From a virus, in the IMG/VR virus record IMGVR_UViG_3300030329_000446, positions 1 to 59,046 of that record: 59,046 bases of DNA; one strand, 5' to 3'. The translations under genes and the position numbers were made by a program. Position 1 is the first letter of the stretch; each line of letters starts with the position of its first letter. The notes beneath the pieces were generated by a model, which ran no database searches, had not been told where the DNA came from, and saw only the letters and a list, made by a program, of their open reading frames with translations. Below are positions 1-6,043 of the stretch, piece after piece.

Positions 1-165
1 TTATCCTATATAATACAACAATTAACTAAAAAATTAAAAAGTTTGGATACAAAGTCTACTCCTAAGACTACTCCTAAGACTACTCCTAAAGATGGTGGTT
101 TTAAATCTACTAAGGTTAATGGTACAAAAACACCAATAAAAAAAGCTACACTTAATAAACAACCA
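1..165. repeat. Left copy of terminal direct repeat (genome joint)
   Basis: Bases 1-165 recur at 58894-59046, identical except that this copy holds one extra 12-bp unit (ACTCCTAAGACT) in the TTPK-coding microrepeat. The overlap keeps one reading frame open through the joint. This is how a circular or circularly permuted molecule looks when linearised by assembly. A short physical terminal repeat is the alternative. Confidence 0.9.
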
Positions 166-963
166 GATTCAGGATTTAAATCTACATCAAATCTAAAATC
201 ACCTACACCAAAACCAAAGAAAGTTAGTGGTACTCAACCAAAACCAAAGAAAGTTAGTGGTACTCAACCAAAACCAAAGAAAGTTAGTGGTACTCAACCA
301 AAACCAAAGAAACCTATGTCTCGTACTGAAAAAGTTATAAGATCAACTTTAGGATTAGGTACTACAGCAGGTAGACGTTCAGGACAAGCTATCCGTGATA
401 AAAAAGGAAAAGTTCATGGTGTATCTAAAAGAGATCAAAAACTAGCTAGAAATATACGTAGAGGAGGTGCTGCTGCTGCTGGTCTAGCTGGTATAGGAAC
501 TGCATTATATTATGCTAATAAAGATAAGGAGAAAGATAAAAAGTCTTCTCTAGCTAATGTCACACCTCCTCGTAAACCTAAACGAGGATATAAACCTCCA
601 TTTGAAATGGAAGACCCTACTTTTAGTAAACCTAAACCTCGTGTAGATACTTTTAAGGATATGCCTAAAAAGAAAAAGAAACCTACTAAGACTTCTCAAG
701 AAGCTAAAGAGCGTAAAGATCAAAAGACTGCACAGGGACGCTATCGTTACTATGGTAAACCAGGAGAAACTATAGGTGATCTCTCACGTAAGTTTGAGAT
801 AAAGTATGATACTAAACCTCAAGCAATGTTACCACATGAAGAAGGCTTCCAAGAAAGTAATAAGCGTGGTGGTCAGATTAAAGGCTATAAGAAAGGTGGT
901 AAGGTTTCTCGTCCTCGTGGAGTAGGAGTGGCTCTACGTGGATGGGGTAAAGCTATGAGGTAA
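1..963 (+). CDS. 3' part of joint-spanning Lys/Pro/Thr-rich disordered protein
   Basis: No stop precedes base 1 in this frame, and it continues the open frame that starts at ATG 58414. Once closed the protein is about 480 aa. A TTG at 43 is an internal codon, not the start. The middle is low-complexity and probably disordered: TTPK units, then three perfect KPKKVSGTQP decapeptides. A short Ala/Gly-rich hydrophobic stretch (RGGAAAAGLAGIGTALYY) follows. Near the C-terminus GRYRYYGKPGETIGDLSRKF weakly resembles a LysM unit. The tail carries KRGGQIKGYKKGGK and RPRGVGVALRGWG, motifs shared with the next gene. Function unknown; a basic virion or DNA-associated protein is likely from its late-operon position. 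Confidence 0.75.
   Translation, partial: LSYIIQQLTKKLKSLDTKSTPKTTPKTTPKDGGFKSTKVNGTKTPIKKATLNKQPDSGFKSTSNLKSPTPKPKKVSGTQPKPKKVSGTQPKPKKVSGTQPKPKKPMSRTEKVIRSTLGLGTTAGRRSGQAIRDKKGKVHGVSKRDQKLARNIRRGGAAAAGLAGIGTALYYANKDKEKDKKSSLANVTPPRKPKRGYKPPFEMEDPTFSKPKPRVDTFKDMPKKKKKPTKTSQEAKERKDQKTAQGRYRYYGKPGETIGDLSRKFEIKYDTKPQAMLPHEEGFQESNKRGGQIKGYKKGGKVSRPRGVGVALRGWGKAMR
58..90 (+). repeat. 12-bp coding microrepeat (TTPK units)
   Basis: ACTCCTAAGACT occurs twice in tandem at 58-81, followed by a partial ACTCCTAAA. The right-end copy (58951-58971) has only one full unit plus the partial. The difference is exactly one in-frame unit, so it changes protein length by four residues without a frameshift. Confidence 0.85.
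211..310 (+). repeat. 30-bp coding tandem repeat, three perfect copies plus a partial
   Basis: The 30-bp unit at 211-240 is repeated without a mismatch at 241-270 and 271-300, and its first ten bases recur at 301-310. Each unit encodes KPKKVSGTQP. Perfect identity in third positions indicates recent expansion by slippage or recombination; copy number is likely to vary between relatives. Confidence 0.9.
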
Positions 964-965
964 TT

Positions 966-1469
966 ATGGCTAGAGGAAAACTTTTACAAGCAGGACTAGG
1001 TTTAGGTGCGGGTAGTGCTACTCGTGAAGGAGTTGACCAAGGAGTCATTCCTCAGTCTGCTGTTCATGCTGTAGATGCAGCAGCATTAACGAGTATGGGA
1101 GCACAAGGTCTTAGATGGGCTTATAATAAACTTCCTGAAAGCTATAAAAAGAAAGTTCCTTTTAGAACATTTGCAAAAGCTGCAAGAAAACAAATAAAAG
1201 ATAAATTTACTAGTCCAAAAGCTATAGCTAAAAGAGGAGCAAAGACAGCAGGTTCTTTAGCGGCTGGTCCTTTTGCTCCTCTTATGAGTGTTGGATTTTT
1301 AGGCCATGATATATATGATCTAGGTAAAACATTATATGGTCTAGCAGATCAAAAAATAAGTGGAAAAAAAAGAGGTGGACAGATTAAAAAGACTAAAAGG
1401 AAAGTTCGTGGTAGACCTCGTGGAGTAGGTAAAGCTCTACGTGGTTATGGTGCGGTTTCTAAACGATGA
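966..1469 (+). CDS. Basic Ala/Gly-rich protein with GGQIK and RPRGVG tail
   Basis: 167 aa, ATG two bases after the previous stop. The N-terminal half is Gly/Ala-rich and moderately hydrophobic (LLQAGLGLGAGSAT; AGSLAAGPFAPLMSVGFLGHDIYDLG near 98-123), the rest is Lys/Arg-rich. The C-terminal 30 residues (KKRGGQIKK, then GRPRGVGKALRGYG) match the tail of the upstream gene in order and spacing, so the two tails share an origin although the bodies do not look alike. No enzymatic motif. A minor virion or membrane-active ejection component is possible but unproven. Confidence 0.75.
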   Translation: MARGKLLQAGLGLGAGSATREGVDQGVIPQSAVHAVDAAALTSMGAQGLRWAYNKLPESYKKKVPFRTFAKAARKQIKDKFTSPKAIAKRGAKTAGSLAAGPFAPLMSVGFLGHDIYDLGKTLYGLADQKISGKKRGGQIKKTKRKVRGRPRGVGKALRGYGAVSKR

Positions 1470-1537
1470 TTGATATTATCATTAGTGCTTACCTTATAAA
1501 GTATATAGATATTGTAACTATGGGATTTATTTGTTAG
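1466..1537 (+). CDS. 23-aa hydrophobic micropeptide
   Basis: ATG 1466 overlaps the upstream stop in an ATGA joint, and the TAG at 1535-1537 directly abuts the next ATG at 1538. The peptide (MIDIIISAYLIKYIDIVTMG...) is almost entirely hydrophobic and could span a membrane once. Perfect fit between two genes and the coupling overlap argue for translation, but length alone gives little statistical support. Confidence 0.4.
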   Translation: MIDIIISAYLIKYIDIVTMGFIC

Positions 1538-1672
1538 ATGCCTTTTAAATCTAAAAAGCAACAGGACTTCTTAAAAATAAACCATCCTGAGATTTACAGG
1601 AAGTGGAAAAAGAAGTATGGTACTAAGATTAAAAAGGTAACGAAAAAGAAGACTACTAAGAAGAAGAAGTAA
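1538..1672 (+). CDS. 44-aa very basic small protein (MPFKSKKQQ type)
   Basis: It begins MPFKSKKQQDFLKINHPEI and ends in a Lys/Thr tail (KKKTTKKKK). Small phage proteins opening MPxKSxxQQ or MPFKSxxQ followed by an NHPE-like motif are a familiar uncharacterised type, so the start and frame are credible. The TAA shares a base with the next ATG (TAATG). Charge suggests nucleic-acid binding; role unknown. Confidence 0.7.
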   Translation: MPFKSKKQQDFLKINHPEIYRKWKKKYGTKIKKVTKKKTTKKKK

Positions 1673-2058
1673 TGGCAGAGATTAGTGATCAAACTTCTGT
1701 GGCTATGCCTATACGTAATCTTTTAGCCATTATTTCTAGTGTGGTTATAGGAGCATGGGCGTATTTTGGGGTAGTAGAAAGATTAAATAAAATGGAAACT
1801 AAGATGCAGCTTATGGACGCTGATCTTACAAAGAACAATGAGTTTAGGATTAAAACTCCTCAAAGCCCTACGGATAAAGAACAGTATATGTTAATAGAAC
1901 ATATATCAGGAGAGGTAGAGAAAGTTCAACAACAAATAGAGTCAATGGCTCATAACAAAGTTAATATTAGTAGACTACAAAAAGATGTTGAAAAAACTAT
2001 AGATAATATAGAAAAGTTAAAAGATGGACAAAGAAATTTAAAGTATAATGGAAAATAA
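1672..2058 (+). CDS. Membrane-anchored coiled-coil protein (possible inner spanin)
   Basis: 128 aa. One transmembrane helix at about residues 17-35 (LLAIISSVVIGAWAYFGVV), then a long heptad-like helical region (about 38-125) that would lie outside the membrane. This N-terminal anchor plus periplasmic coiled coil is the plan of an i-spanin (Rz-like), and a lipoprotein is encoded 230 bp downstream. Known spanin genes usually overlap or nest, which these do not, so the call is inference. Other single-TM coiled-coil phage proteins look the same. Confidence 0.7.
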   Translation: MAEISDQTSVAMPIRNLLAIISSVVIGAWAYFGVVERLNKMETKMQLMDADLTKNNEFRIKTPQSPTDKEQYMLIEHISGEVEKVQQQIESMAHNKVNISRLQKDVEKTIDNIEKLKDGQRNLKYNGK

Positions 2059-2060
2059 TA

Positions 2061-2288
2061 ATGGAGTTATTTGTTGGATTTATTTTACACTTATATAATA
2101 GTGTGACAGGACAACTACTAGAGTTTACACCTAGAGATAGTTTATCGGAATGTCTTAAAGTTAAACGAGTAATTGAACGGAGTGATCCACCAAAAGAGAA
2201 TCCACGTTGGGTTTGTAAAAAAGGAAAGTTAAAGTTAAAGAAGATGGGGGATGGAAAATATCATCCAGTAGAAATTATAGAGGATTAG
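2061..2288 (+). CDS. 75-aa hypothetical protein
   Basis: Starts two bases after the preceding stop. The N-terminal 12-15 residues are hydrophobic (MELFVGFILHLYNS), followed by a soluble part with two cysteines (SECLKVK, WVCKKGK) that could form a disulphide if exported. It sits between the coiled-coil membrane protein and the lipoprotein, so it may belong to the same envelope module. No family recognised. Confidence 0.65.
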   Translation: MELFVGFILHLYNSVTGQLLEFTPRDSLSECLKVKRVIERSDPPKENPRWVCKKGKLKLKKMGDGKYHPVEIIED

Positions 2289-2290
2289 TT

Positions 2291-2707
2291 ATGAAAATAT
2301 TAGGAATACTATTAGGTATGTTTATCCTAGTAGGATGTCAAACAACTCCCCCTGTTGAACCTAAAGTAGAAAAAGTTCAGGAGAAGAAAAAAAGTAAAGT
2401 AGGAATAATGACTATATCGTGTGTAGATATAAGTGCTATTCTAGATTTATCAGAAGCAGATAAAATATCTGCTCAAGCAGTACAAGCAAGACTACAACAG
2501 TATATGATGCTAAGTAAGTGTGGAATACATAATCCTAGAATAGCTGTTCCTCTCGAAACCTTAATAGCTGAGTATACAGATTTTATGGGTGTAGAAACTC
2601 AAATATGGAAAGTAAAAAATCTAGACTTATGGACATTAATTGCTAAGAATGTAATACAATATGAACGACAAAAAGAAAAAAAAGACAACGATAAAACATC
2701 TGTCTAA
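2291..2707 (+). CDS. Lipoprotein (possible outer spanin)
   Basis: 138 aa. The N-terminus is a textbook lipoprotein signal: positive start, hydrophobic core (ILGILLGMFI), lipobox LVGC with Cys16, then TTPPVEP. The mature part is mixed-charge with a Lys/Glu-rich linker (KVEKVQEKKKSK) and a C-terminal helix. Lipoproteins in phage late regions are often o-spanins, but this one is longer and less Pro-rich than Rz1. An exclusion lipoprotein is the main alternative. The lipoprotein call is firm, the spanin role is inference. Confidence 0.75.
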   Translation: MKILGILLGMFILVGCQTTPPVEPKVEKVQEKKKSKVGIMTISCVDISAILDLSEADKISAQAVQARLQQYMMLSKCGIHNPRIAVPLETLIAEYTDFMGVETQIWKVKNLDLWTLIAKNVIQYERQKEKKDNDKTSV

Positions 2708-2804
2708 ACCTAAAAGAGAAGACTTTAATACGTTTAAGGAATATATGGATAAACAATGTGACTACCTTATTGAAAAATATAAAGATACATATGTAAAGGA
2801 ATAA
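2661..2804 (+). CDS. 47-aa basic small protein
   Basis: ATG 2661 lies within the 3' end of the lipoprotein gene in the +1 frame (47-bp overlap); TAA 2802-2804 is one base before the next start. Sequence opens MNDKKKKKTTIKHLSKPKRE and continues with an amphipathic acidic/basic helix. It fills an otherwise unassigned 98-bp gap, in keeping with the packing elsewhere. No family recognised. Confidence 0.5.
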   Translation: MNDKKKKKTTIKHLSKPKREDFNTFKEYMDKQCDYLIEKYKDTYVKE

Positions 2805-2805
2805 C

Positions 2806-3480
2806 ATGGCACTCTCAGGTACATATACATTTGACTTAGATATTGATGCTGTTATTCAGGAGGCTACTGAGATGATTGGTGGTGGGGAAATCCTGGGACA
2901 TGAACCTGCATCGGCACGTAGGTCACTTAATTTACTACTAGCAGACTGGCAGAATCAAGGGATACTTCTATGGTCTACAGATGTAAGTACTATTACTGTA
3001 GCCGTAAGTACAACTACGTATGACCTGAGTAGTGCTACTATTGATGTTATGGAAGCTGTCCTTAATAGGGATAATACTGACCTACAGATGACCCGTATAT
3101 CTTTTGAGGAATATCTCAAGATACCAACTAAAGGTCAAACAGGAAGACCTTCTCAATATACTGTTAAACGTAACCAAGATTATCCTACTCTTTATGTATG
3201 GCCTTTACCTGAAAATGCGACAGATGTTATTAAAGTAGAACGTATAGGATTTCTTCAAGATATAAATAAATCTGCTGGTCAAAATGCGGATATACCTCGT
3301 AGATTTTTACCATGTTTAACAACTGGATTAGCTTACTATATGTCAATGAAGAGGCCAGGAGTTGATGCTACTCGTATTGCAATGTTAAAAACAGTTTATG
3401 GAGAACAATTTAAAAATGCTATGGAAGAGGATAAGGAAAGAGCAAGTTTGTATTTTAAACCTAAGTTAGGTTATGTATAA
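2806..3480 (+). CDS. Head-to-tail adaptor / tail accessory factor, P22 gp4-like
   Basis: 224 aa. P22 gp4 and relatives bind under the portal ring and close the DNA-filled head. Features of the family: N-terminal helices with ARRSLNLLLADWQNQGILLW, a beta domain, the VWPLPENATDVIKVERI strand pair, and a C-terminal helical segment (FLPCLTTGLAYYMSMKRPG, then LKTVYGEQFKNAMEEDKER). Length fits the family. It lies directly before the fibre genes. Confidence 0.75.
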   Translation: MALSGTYTFDLDIDAVIQEATEMIGGGEILGHEPASARRSLNLLLADWQNQGILLWSTDVSTITVAVSTTTYDLSSATIDVMEAVLNRDNTDLQMTRISFEEYLKIPTKGQTGRPSQYTVKRNQDYPTLYVWPLPENATDVIKVERIGFLQDINKSAGQNADIPRRFLPCLTTGLAYYMSMKRPGVDATRIAMLKTVYGEQFKNAMEEDKERASLYFKPKLGYV

Positions 3481-3758
3481 TGGCTAATAATAAAAATGCT
3501 TTAGCTATTTGTGATACCTGTGGATTTAGATATCCTCATAGGATAATGAGATTAAATAGTTATGGTATGCTTGTATGTCCTACAGATTGGGATGGTGCAT
3601 TTAACTTAGTTAATAATCCTCAAAATAAATCTCCTGATGTACGTGACGATGAAAACATTCGTAATCCAAGACCAGATGTAAACTTAGTTTTTGATACTGC
3701 TTGGAATACAAATATTAATAATTGGGAAGTTGAACAAAGACGGTGGGATTCAATATGA
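3480..3758 (+). CDS. Small zinc-ribbon-like protein
   Basis: 92 aa, starting at a TAATG overlap with the adaptor gene. CDTCG at about residues 11-15 and VCPTDWDG about 20 residues later suggest a metal-binding knuckle, although only three cysteines are clear. The remainder is Asn/Asp-rich and ends in an amphipathic segment. Similar CxxC...CPxxWDG proteins occur beside phage tail adaptors; function unknown. The stop overlaps the next ATG (ATGA). Confidence 0.7.
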   Translation: MANNKNALAICDTCGFRYPHRIMRLNSYGMLVCPTDWDGAFNLVNNPQNKSPDVRDDENIRNPRPDVNLVFDTAWNTNINNWEVEQRRWDSI

Positions 3759-6043
3759 GCACAAAATTAACAGGTAAACAAATATCCAATACATATAACC
3801 AATTATTAAAGGTTAATGTATCTACAAATACAGGAATTACTTCTGACTTACAAACTATTCAGTCAGGAGATTCTACTAATAGTGCCTTACAACTCTCACA
3901 GGGGGTAGTTAATATTAATGGCACATTTGCTTTAAATGGTACAAATTTAACGGCTGATGCGTCTGCTTTAAATGCTATAACAGACTTATCTGGGGTTACT
4001 GGTATAGTAGCTATGGATAGTGGAACAGCAGCAGGTAGAACTTTAACGGCTGGTACTGGTATTACAATTAGTAATGGTAATGGTGTAGCTTCTAATCCTA
4101 CTATTGCAGTTAGTTTAGCAGGTATTCATGTATCTACTTCTTCTGGTCATTTTACTGGCAATGTTACTGCTGCTGGTTTTTATGGTCCTCTTGTAGGAAA
4201 TGTTACAGGAGATATTGATGGGGCTACAGGAGCTTTTAGTGGTACAGTTAGTGCAACTAATGTTCATTCTGTTAGTATTAATAGCACTCGTTTAGTAGCT
4301 GCTACAGGTAGTTTTACAACTAAAGTATCAGGTGTTGCAGCAGAGTTTAGTGGTAATGTTTCCGTAGGAGCTTCTATTTATGCTGCTGGTGGAGTTTATA
4401 CAGGTACAGTTAGTGCAGCATACTTTGTAGGAGATGGATCAGGATTAACTAATGTCCCTTCAGCAGAAGGTGGAACTGTAAAAACATTAGTAAGTGGTCC
4501 TGGAATGGCCTTTACTGTAGGAGGAGTAGCTGCTACAACTATTGCTGTTAGTGGTGTTATTGGTCTAGCTGCTAATCAGACTTTTGGGACTGTATCCCTG
4601 GGAACGGTAGCTGTTACTACTGGATTATCAGTTCCTTCTGGTAGTGCAGCTACTTTTGGTGTACCTATATCTGGAACATCAGCAGTATTTTCAGGAGATG
4701 TATCAGCAGATAATGTTTATGCTGCTACACAGATGTATGTAGGAGGTGTAGCTGTTCCTGATGGTGCTGCTCTTACATCTATAAATACGGTATTAGCTGC
4801 TACATCCTCTGCATTAGCCACGAGTATAGGTAATAGTAATAGTGCTATAACTTCAATTAACACTGTTATTGGAACTGTTTCCAGTGCGTTAGCTACAAGT
4901 ATAGGGAATAGCAATAGTGCTATAACTTCTATTAATACCGTTATTGGTACGGTATCAGGAGCTTTAGCTACGAGTATAGGAAATAGTAATACTAATATAA
5001 CTACTAATGCTTCTGCTATTACTTCTATTAATGCCGTTTTAGGTGATGGTAGTGGGTTTGTAACAGATAGTGAATTAGCTACTGTATCAGGAGCTTTAGC
5101 AGCGAGTATAGGTAATAGCAATACAAATATAACAAATAATGCATCAGCTATAACCTCTATTAATACTGTAGTAGCTGATACATCATCGGCTCTTGCAACG
5201 AGTATCGGGAATAGTAATAGTGCTATAACTTCGATCAATACGGTTATTGGAACTGTATCAGGAGCTTTAGCTACTAGTATTGCTAATCATCTACCTCTAG
5301 CTGGAGGAACTGTTACAGGAGCTACAAAGTTTGAAGCTAATGTATCTATATTTGATTCTGAATTAGAATTACGTAATGATGATGCAGGTGCTTCTAATGC
5401 TCCTATATTATCATTATTTAGAGATAGTGCTTCTCCACTAGCAGGAGATAATTTAGGAGCTATCTATTTTTATGGTAATGATTCGGCTGGTAATAAAACT
5501 CCGTATAATATTCTGAGGGGAGAATTAGACGATCCTACAAATGGAAGTGAAGATTCTTCAATTTATATATGGAATTTAAGGGGAGGAGGCCAGTATCTTA
5601 CTCAAGTATTTGGAAATAGTGGTACATATTTATATGGGACAGTAAGTGCAGGTGATGTATATGCGGATAATGCTGCTTTTGGAGTAAATACTTTATTAGG
5701 AAAAGATTTACATATTGGAGGAGCAGCCGTAGCTGATTTAGTAAGTTTAACGGATGGGGCTAATATCTCTGTAGATTTTAATTCAGGACAAAACTTTCAT
5801 CTCACTTTAGGTGGGAATAGAACTCTTGATAATCCTACTAATTGTGTTCCAGGGCAGACAGGAAGTATATTTATTGTACAAGATGGAACAGGAAGTAGAA
5901 CATTAGCTTATGGAACTTCATGGGAATTTATAGGGGGTACTGCTCCTACTTTAACTACGGATGCTGATGCAGTAGATCGTTTAGACTATATAGTTCGTAC
6001 CTCAACAGCAGTTCAGTCTATTTTATCACAAGGATATAGTTAA
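3755..6043 (+). CDS. Repeat-rich tail fibre / appendage protein
   Basis: 762 aa from ATG 3755 (ATGA overlap with the upstream stop; an in-frame start four codons earlier would deepen the overlap and has no better RBS). Rich in Ser, Thr, Gly, Ala and Val. Residues about 90-340 hold diverged FSGxVSA / GTVSAxxxYA units typical of trimeric fibres, with YFVGDGSGLTN. About 345-510 is an array of SINTVIGTVSxALATSIGNSNS units, probably a coiled-coil or beta-helical shaft. The last 90 residues (LTLGGNRTLDNPTN ... TGSIFIVQDGTGSRTL) form a C-terminal domain shared with the product of 11506-12639. Probably a receptor-binding or shaft component. Confidence 0.85.
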   Translation: MSTKLTGKQISNTYNQLLKVNVSTNTGITSDLQTIQSGDSTNSALQLSQGVVNINGTFALNGTNLTADASALNAITDLSGVTGIVAMDSGTAAGRTLTAGTGITISNGNGVASNPTIAVSLAGIHVSTSSGHFTGNVTAAGFYGPLVGNVTGDIDGATGAFSGTVSATNVHSVSINSTRLVAATGSFTTKVSGVAAEFSGNVSVGASIYAAGGVYTGTVSAAYFVGDGSGLTNVPSAEGGTVKTLVSGPGMAFTVGGVAATTIAVSGVIGLAANQTFGTVSLGTVAVTTGLSVPSGSAATFGVPISGTSAVFSGDVSADNVYAATQMYVGGVAVPDGAALTSINTVLAATSSALATSIGNSNSAITSINTVIGTVSSALATSIGNSNSAITSINTVIGTVSGALATSIGNSNTNITTNASAITSINAVLGDGSGFVTDSELATVSGALAASIGNSNTNITNNASAITSINTVVADTSSALATSIGNSNSAITSINTVIGTVSGALATSIANHLPLAGGTVTGATKFEANVSIFDSELELRNDDAGASNAPILSLFRDSASPLAGDNLGAIYFYGNDSAGNKTPYNILRGELDDPTNGSEDSSIYIWNLRGGGQYLTQVFGNSGTYLYGTVSAGDVYADNAAFGVNTLLGKDLHIGGAAVADLVSLTDGANISVDFNSGQNFHLTLGGNRTLDNPTNCVPGQTGSIFIVQDGTGSRTLAYGTSWEFIGGTAPTLTTDADAVDRLDYIVRTSTAVQSILSQGYS
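4778..5295 (+). repeat. Imperfect tandem coding repeats in fibre shaft
   Basis: About six imperfect units encode SINTVxxxxSxALATSIGNSNSAIT, some with inserts (TNITTNASAITSIN). The units share protein more than DNA sequence: third positions vary (AGTATAGG / AGTATCGG), so the array is older than the perfect 30-bp repeat at 211-310. It leaves the complementary strand open as a spurious frame. Confidence 0.85.

Noticed and set aside
43-963. TTG at 43 as the start of a 306-aa gene
   Set aside because: The frame is open to base 1 and continues in phase from ATG 58414, which has a good RBS; the TTG is internal.
4717-5238. 173-aa open frame on the minus strand
   Set aside because: It is the complement of the SINTVIGTVS repeat array of the fibre gene; the repeated hydrophobic motif is an artefact of that array and there is no RBS.
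3755-5300. CRISPR-like repeat array
   Set aside because: The repeats are in-frame coding repeats of a fibre gene without uniform spacers; no cas genes exist in the window.
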